From JAABYT01 sp041581935 (GTDB taxonomy: Bacteria; Pseudomonadota; Gammaproteobacteria; HK1): a stretch of DNA of 9,390 nucleotides. This document shows, piece by piece, positions 6,644-9,390 of the stretch. The notes under the pieces are model-generated. The model was given only the letters and a program-made list of their open reading frames with translations, searched no databases and was not told the DNA's origin. The position numbers and the translations under genes were made by a program. Location: the NCBI GenBank assembly GCA_041581935.1, contig JBFICP010000122.1, forward strand, positions 1 through 9,390. Reading direction: 5' to 3'. Within the stretch, counting starts at the first letter, position 1. Each line of letters opens with the position of its first letter.

Positions 6644-8050
6644 ATGAGTGAGCTTTACCGCTTGACGGCGACGGAATGCGTTTCCATGCTGCGCAACGGG
6701 GAGATCAAGCCGGTGGAGCTGGTCGAGGCGTCGATCGATCGCATCGAGGCCGTGGACGGAAAGGTCAACGCGCTGCCGATCCGTTGCTTCGACCGAGCCC
6801 GGGCACAGGCCGAGGCGTTATCCTCTTCGCCGCCTCCCGAGAACGCTCGTGCACTTCTCGGACTGCCGATTGCGGTGAAGGATTACAATGATGTCGGCGG
6901 CGTGCGCACCACCTACGGCTCGCCGATTTTCGCTGAAAACGTTCCTGGCAAATCCGATGCGACGGTGGCGAGGCTCGAGCGCAACGGCGCTATCCCGATT
7001 GCCAAATCAAACGTTCCGGAATGGGCCGGCGGGCACACCTTCAATCCGGTGTTCGGGATCACGCGCAATCCGTGGGATACGCGCCTCAGCGCGGGCGGCT
7101 CGTCCGGGGGGTCGGCCGCGGCGCTCGCATGCGGCTCGGTGTGGCTTGCGACCGGCAACGACCTCGGCGGCAGTCTGCGCACGCCGGCCGGTTTCAACGG
7201 CGTCGTCGGACTGCGGCCGGGGCCAGGCCGGGTCCCCAGGGGGGCCAGGCTGCCGGCTTTCGACGCATTGTGGGTCGAAGGTCCCCTGGCCCGGTGCGTA
7301 CGCGATGTCGCCCTCATGCTGGATGCCGAGGCCGGCCACGAGCCCGACGATCCATTCTCCTTCGACGATCCGCAGACTTCGTTCCTGGGCGGACTCGAGG
7401 GCGACGATTTGCCGAAGCGCGTGGCATTCAGTCCCGACCTCGCAATTGTTCCGATGGCCAGGGACATTGCGGGTATCTGCAAGCGCGGGGCGGAGCGGTT
7501 CCGGGATCTGGGTGCGGAGATAACGGACGAGATCCCGGACTTCACCGGCGTGCTCGACGGCTTTCAGACCCTCAGGGCGGTGCTGTTCGCCACCATGATG
7601 GAGCCCATCCTGGCCGAGCATCGCGACCGAATCGCCCCGGAAATCATCGGCAATATCGAGCGCGGCCTCGAAATCACGCCCGAACAGGTGTTCGAAGCCG
7701 AACGCACGCGCTGGCAGCTCTATCACCGTCTGGTCTTATTCTTTCAAACCCATGATCTGCTGGTCTGCCCTTCGGCATCCATTCCGCCGTTTCCGGTCGA
7801 GCAGCGCTACGTCGAGGAGATCGATGGACGACCCTGCGAAACCTATATCGACTGGTTTTCCATCACCTTCGCACTGACCATGACCGCCTGCCCGGTGGTG
7901 AGCATACCGTGTGGGTTCACCGCTGAAGGCCTGCCGGTCGGCATGCAAATCATGGGCAAGCCGAGGGGAGAGGCGGCGTTACTCAGGGCGGCTTATCGGC
8001 TCGAAGAAATTCTGGGGCTCGCTACTCAGCTACCCATCGATCCGCGATGA
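6644..8050 (+). CDS. Amidase-signature-family amidase
   Basis: A 468-residue serine amidohydrolase of the amidase-signature (AS) family, complete and of usual length. It cleaves a carboxamide to acid plus ammonia or amine. The Ser-cisSer-Lys triad is intact: K79 in AVKDYND, S153 in the GGSSGGS loop (151-157) and the nucleophile S177 in GNDLGGSLRTPA (171-182); the 24-residue gap between the two serines matches characterised members. Most members have GSD rather than GND before the nucleophile, a small deviation. The C-terminal part has the family's substrate-side segment, with CPVVSIPCGF and GLPVGMQIMG. No signal peptide is seen, so it is probably cytoplasmic. The ATG is the first start after an in-frame TGA at 6635, with GGTGA six bases upstream. 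It diverges from hyuA across a region with shared half-sites, so joint control with hyuAB is plausible. GatA (tRNA amidotransferase) is unlikely given no gatB/gatC neighbours. Substrate unknown. Confidence 0.93.
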   Translation: MSELYRLTATECVSMLRNGEIKPVELVEASIDRIEAVDGKVNALPIRCFDRARAQAEALSSSPPPENARALLGLPIAVKDYNDVGGVRTTYGSPIFAENVPGKSDATVARLERNGAIPIAKSNVPEWAGGHTFNPVFGITRNPWDTRLSAGGSSGGSAAALACGSVWLATGNDLGGSLRTPAGFNGVVGLRPGPGRVPRGARLPAFDALWVEGPLARCVRDVALMLDAEAGHEPDDPFSFDDPQTSFLGGLEGDDLPKRVAFSPDLAIVPMARDIAGICKRGAERFRDLGAEITDEIPDFTGVLDGFQTLRAVLFATMMEPILAEHRDRIAPEIIGNIERGLEITPEQVFEAERTRWQLYHRLVLFFQTHDLLVCPSASIPPFPVEQRYVEEIDGRPCETYIDWFSITFALTMTACPVVSIPCGFTAEGLPVGMQIMGKPRGEAALLRAAYRLEEILGLATQLPIDPR

Positions 8051-8102
8051 CTCAGCCGATGGCGTCTCCGGGAGCGTGGCGTATACCCCCTGCGGCGCCC
8101 GG

Positions 8103-8128
8103 GCGCTCGTCATCGATTGTGACGACGC
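8103..8128. terminator. Hairpin between convergent genes, possible bidirectional terminator
   Basis: TCGTCA (8107-8112) pairs perfectly with TGACGA (8120-8125) around a seven-base loop. The stem extends by GCG (8103-8105) with CGC (8126-8128) if one C is bulged. It lies in the 108-base gap between the convergent amidase and cysteine-amidase genes, where a shared terminator is expected. There is no clean T-run on either side, so it does not meet the classical intrinsic-terminator pattern. A perfect 12-base GC palindrome (GCGCCCGGGCGC, 8095-8106) overlaps its left foot. Confidence 0.35.
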
Positions 8129-8158
8129 GGGTCCGCCTTTCCGTGCCTCAAGACGCCT

Positions 8159-8863
8159 TCAATCATTCCACCGTTTCACCGTGTTCAGATAGTCCACGCA
8201 TTGGTCGACCGGCACGACGTCCGCGAACTTTGCATCGATATCGAAGAGATTCCAATCGACTGCGCCGGGGATGCGATCGCCAATACACTCCTTAACCGCA
8301 ATCGGCCGGAATCCGTCCGCCAGTCCGTCACAGATAGTGGCCCGGACACAGGCCGTGGCGGTCACTCCGGTGACGAGAATGGTGTCGATGCCGGCAGAAC
8401 GCAGGTAGCCTGCCAGATAGGTTCCGTGAAACGCGCTCGCGCGCTTTTTGATCAAGACGTGCTCGCCCTCGATGGGCGCGATCCGTGAATCGATTGCCCA
8501 GAGCTCGGTATCGGCCTGATCAACGGCCTCGACGGGGATCTTGTGATGCCACAGACCCATGTCCGTATGCGGATCGTCGCGATCCGTATTCTGATAACAC
8601 GTCGTCACATGCACGACCAGATGACCGTTCGCCCGGCACGCCTCGAGCAACTGCTGGACTCCCGGGATGATCTGCTCATCGATGTCGTCACAGCTGAAAG
8701 GGTTTCCCGGACGAGTCCAGGCGTTCGCGAGATCCACGTTCACGACCGCCGGCTTGCGACCGAAGCCGATACGGCGCTGGAAGCCTCTGGCCTGATAAAG
8801 CTTGGTTGCCGCAGCAAACGCTTCTTCGAGTCTCATCTTGAGCTCGGTCATTTCATCCGACAT
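8159..8863 (-). CDS. Isochorismatase-fold cysteine hydrolase, N-carbamoylsarcosine amidase / maleamate amidase-like
   Basis: A 234-residue cysteine amidohydrolase of the isochorismatase fold. The Asp-Lys-Cys triad is visible: D44 in VNVDLANAW, K139 in VLIKKRASAF and C172 in GVTATACVRAT. The Lys-to-Cys spacing of 33 matches what I recall for N-carbamoylsarcosine amidase. The N-terminal helix before GFGRKPAV and the late NLFDIDAKFADVV segment (205-217) resemble N-carbamoylsarcosine amidase and maleamate amidase (NicF) rather than isochorismatase or nicotinamidase. It would release ammonia, and CO2 if the substrate is a ureido compound. The residues just before the nucleophile read TATAC, where relatives usually have TSGC. 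The ATG at 8863 is chosen over a longer frame starting at 8968 because GGGAGGA lies seven bases upstream and the extension would overlap the dipeptidase gene by about 75 bases. It follows that gene after 29 bases, so the two probably form an operon. A next step after HyuAB ring opening is an attractive role but unproven. Confidence 0.88.
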   Translation of the reverse strand: MSDEMTELKMRLEEAFAAATKLYQARGFQRRIGFGRKPAVVNVDLANAWTRPGNPFSCDDIDEQIIPGVQQLLEACRANGHLVVHVTTCYQNTDRDDPHTDMGLWHHKIPVEAVDQADTELWAIDSRIAPIEGEHVLIKKRASAFHGTYLAGYLRSAGIDTILVTGVTATACVRATICDGLADGFRPIAVKECIGDRIPGAVDWNLFDIDAKFADVVPVDQCVDYLNTVKRWND

Positions 8864-8870
8864 CGAATTG

Positions 8871-8877
8871 TCCTCCC
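8871..8877 (-). promoter_or_regulatory. Ribosome binding site of the cysteine amidase
   Basis: GGGAGGA on the minus strand, seven bases before the ATG at 8863, in the 29-base gap after the dipeptidase stop. It decides the start in favour of the 234-residue protein. Confidence 0.75.
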
Positions 8878-8892
8878 GGGTGCGGCTTTTGC

Positions 8893-9390
8893 TCACCGGC
8901 CCCAAACCTCGTCGAGCAATCGCAACCAGTTGAGCCCGAGGATTTTCCGAATTCGGGCCTCGGTCCATCCGGCCCGCTCCATTGCGACGGCCAGATTCGG
9001 AAAGTCACGGATCGACGAGAAACCCTCGGGGAATTTAATCTCACCGAACTCGGTGAGGCGGCGCGCATAGCCCTTGTCGTGCGTGATCCAGTTGAAAAAC
9101 GGCTCGCCATGGCCCTGCGTGAAATCCGTGCCGATCCCGACACTGTCTTCGCCGGCGATATCGATGACGTACTCGATGGCCTCGATGTAGTCGTCGACGG
9201 TGGAGTCCGAGCCACGCCGCAGGAACGGGGGGAACATGGTGACACCGACGAATCCACCCCGTTCGGCGATGAATCGCAGCTCCTCATCCGACTTGTTGCG
9301 GGGATGCGCCTTCAACCCTGCGGGCAGGCAGTGGCTGTAGGCTACCGGCTTGGCCGAAGTCTCGATCACGTCGCGCGAGGTGACGGAGCC
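8893..9390 (-). CDS. Membrane dipeptidase-like metallohydrolase (peptidase family M19), C-terminal part
   Basis: The frame is open to the right edge of the window, so only the C-terminal 165 residues are visible; family members usually have 320-400. Recognisable M19 (renal dipeptidase) features, numbered from the window edge, are the zinc-ligand context KPVAYSH (14-20), HPRNKSDEEL (29-38), AERGGFVGV and the GIGTDF active-site segment that carries the conserved aspartate. The tail FPNLAVAMERAGWTEARIRKILG with its NWLRLL ending is typical. These enzymes hydrolyse dipeptides, beta-lactams or other small amides using a binuclear zinc site. The bacterial proteins are often cytoplasmic despite the name, and the start needed to judge secretion lies outside. 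The first zinc ligands (an HxD motif) and the bridging glutamate would also be upstream and cannot be checked. It is the first visible gene of a leftward pair with the cysteine amidase. A GTG at 9369 is an internal valine, not a start. Confidence 0.9.
   Translation of the reverse strand, partial: GSVTSRDVIETSAKPVAYSHCLPAGLKAHPRNKSDEELRFIAERGGFVGVTMFPPFLRRGSDSTVDDYIEAIEYVIDIAGEDSVGIGTDFTQGHGEPFFNWITHDKGYARRLTEFGEIKFPEGFSSIRDFPNLAVAMERAGWTEARIRKILGLNWLRLLDEVWGR

Noticed and set aside
8864..8968. A longer cysteine amidase starting at 8968
   Set aside because: It would run into the dipeptidase coding region, lacks the GGGAGGA placement seen before 8863, and the extra residues show no family similarity.

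Overview
The window is a GC-rich bacterial segment with six genes, all carrying recognisable enzyme families. High GC at third codon positions, long antisense open frames, and use of GTG and TTG starts fit a high-GC bacterium, most likely a proteobacterium, but nothing here fixes the taxon. No tRNA, rRNA, CRISPR array, transposase or phage gene was seen.

Layout from left to right: (1) a short, comparatively AT-richer stretch (1-240) with no convincing gene; (2) a rightward molybdopterin/tungstopterin enzyme of the DMSO-reductase family (241-2607, TTG start) with an N-terminal 4Fe-4S motif; (3) a leftward, translationally coupled pair, hyuA (6448-4391) then hyuB (4394-2646), encoding the two subunits of an ATP-dependent hydantoinase/oxoprolinase-type enzyme; (4) a 195-bp divergent intergenic region (6449-6643) holding two palindromes and a separated half-site, the best regulatory candidates here; (5) a rightward amidase-signature-family amidase (6644-8050); (6) a convergent spacer with a strong hairpin; (7) a leftward pair: a membrane-dipeptidase-like M19 metallohydrolase, cut by the right window edge, followed by an isochorismatase-fold cysteine amidohydrolase of the N-carbamoylsarcosine amidase / maleamate amidase type (8863-8159).

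Four of the six families open or cleave amide, lactam, ureido or peptide C-N bonds, and a fifth subunit (HyuA) supplies the ATP-driven half of the ring-opening enzyme. The simplest reading is a catabolic locus for a nitrogen-containing, probably cyclic-amide compound: HyuAB would open the ring with ATP, and the cysteine amidase, the AS amidase and the dipeptidase would remove carbamoyl, amide or peptide groups. The DMSO-reductase-family protein could do a preceding oxidation, reduction or hydration. It resembles acetylene hydratase in overall motif layout but lacks that enzyme's catalytic aspartate, and no electron-transfer partner lies in the window. The genes fall into four transcription directions, so this is a neighbourhood rather than one operon, and the shared pathway is inference.
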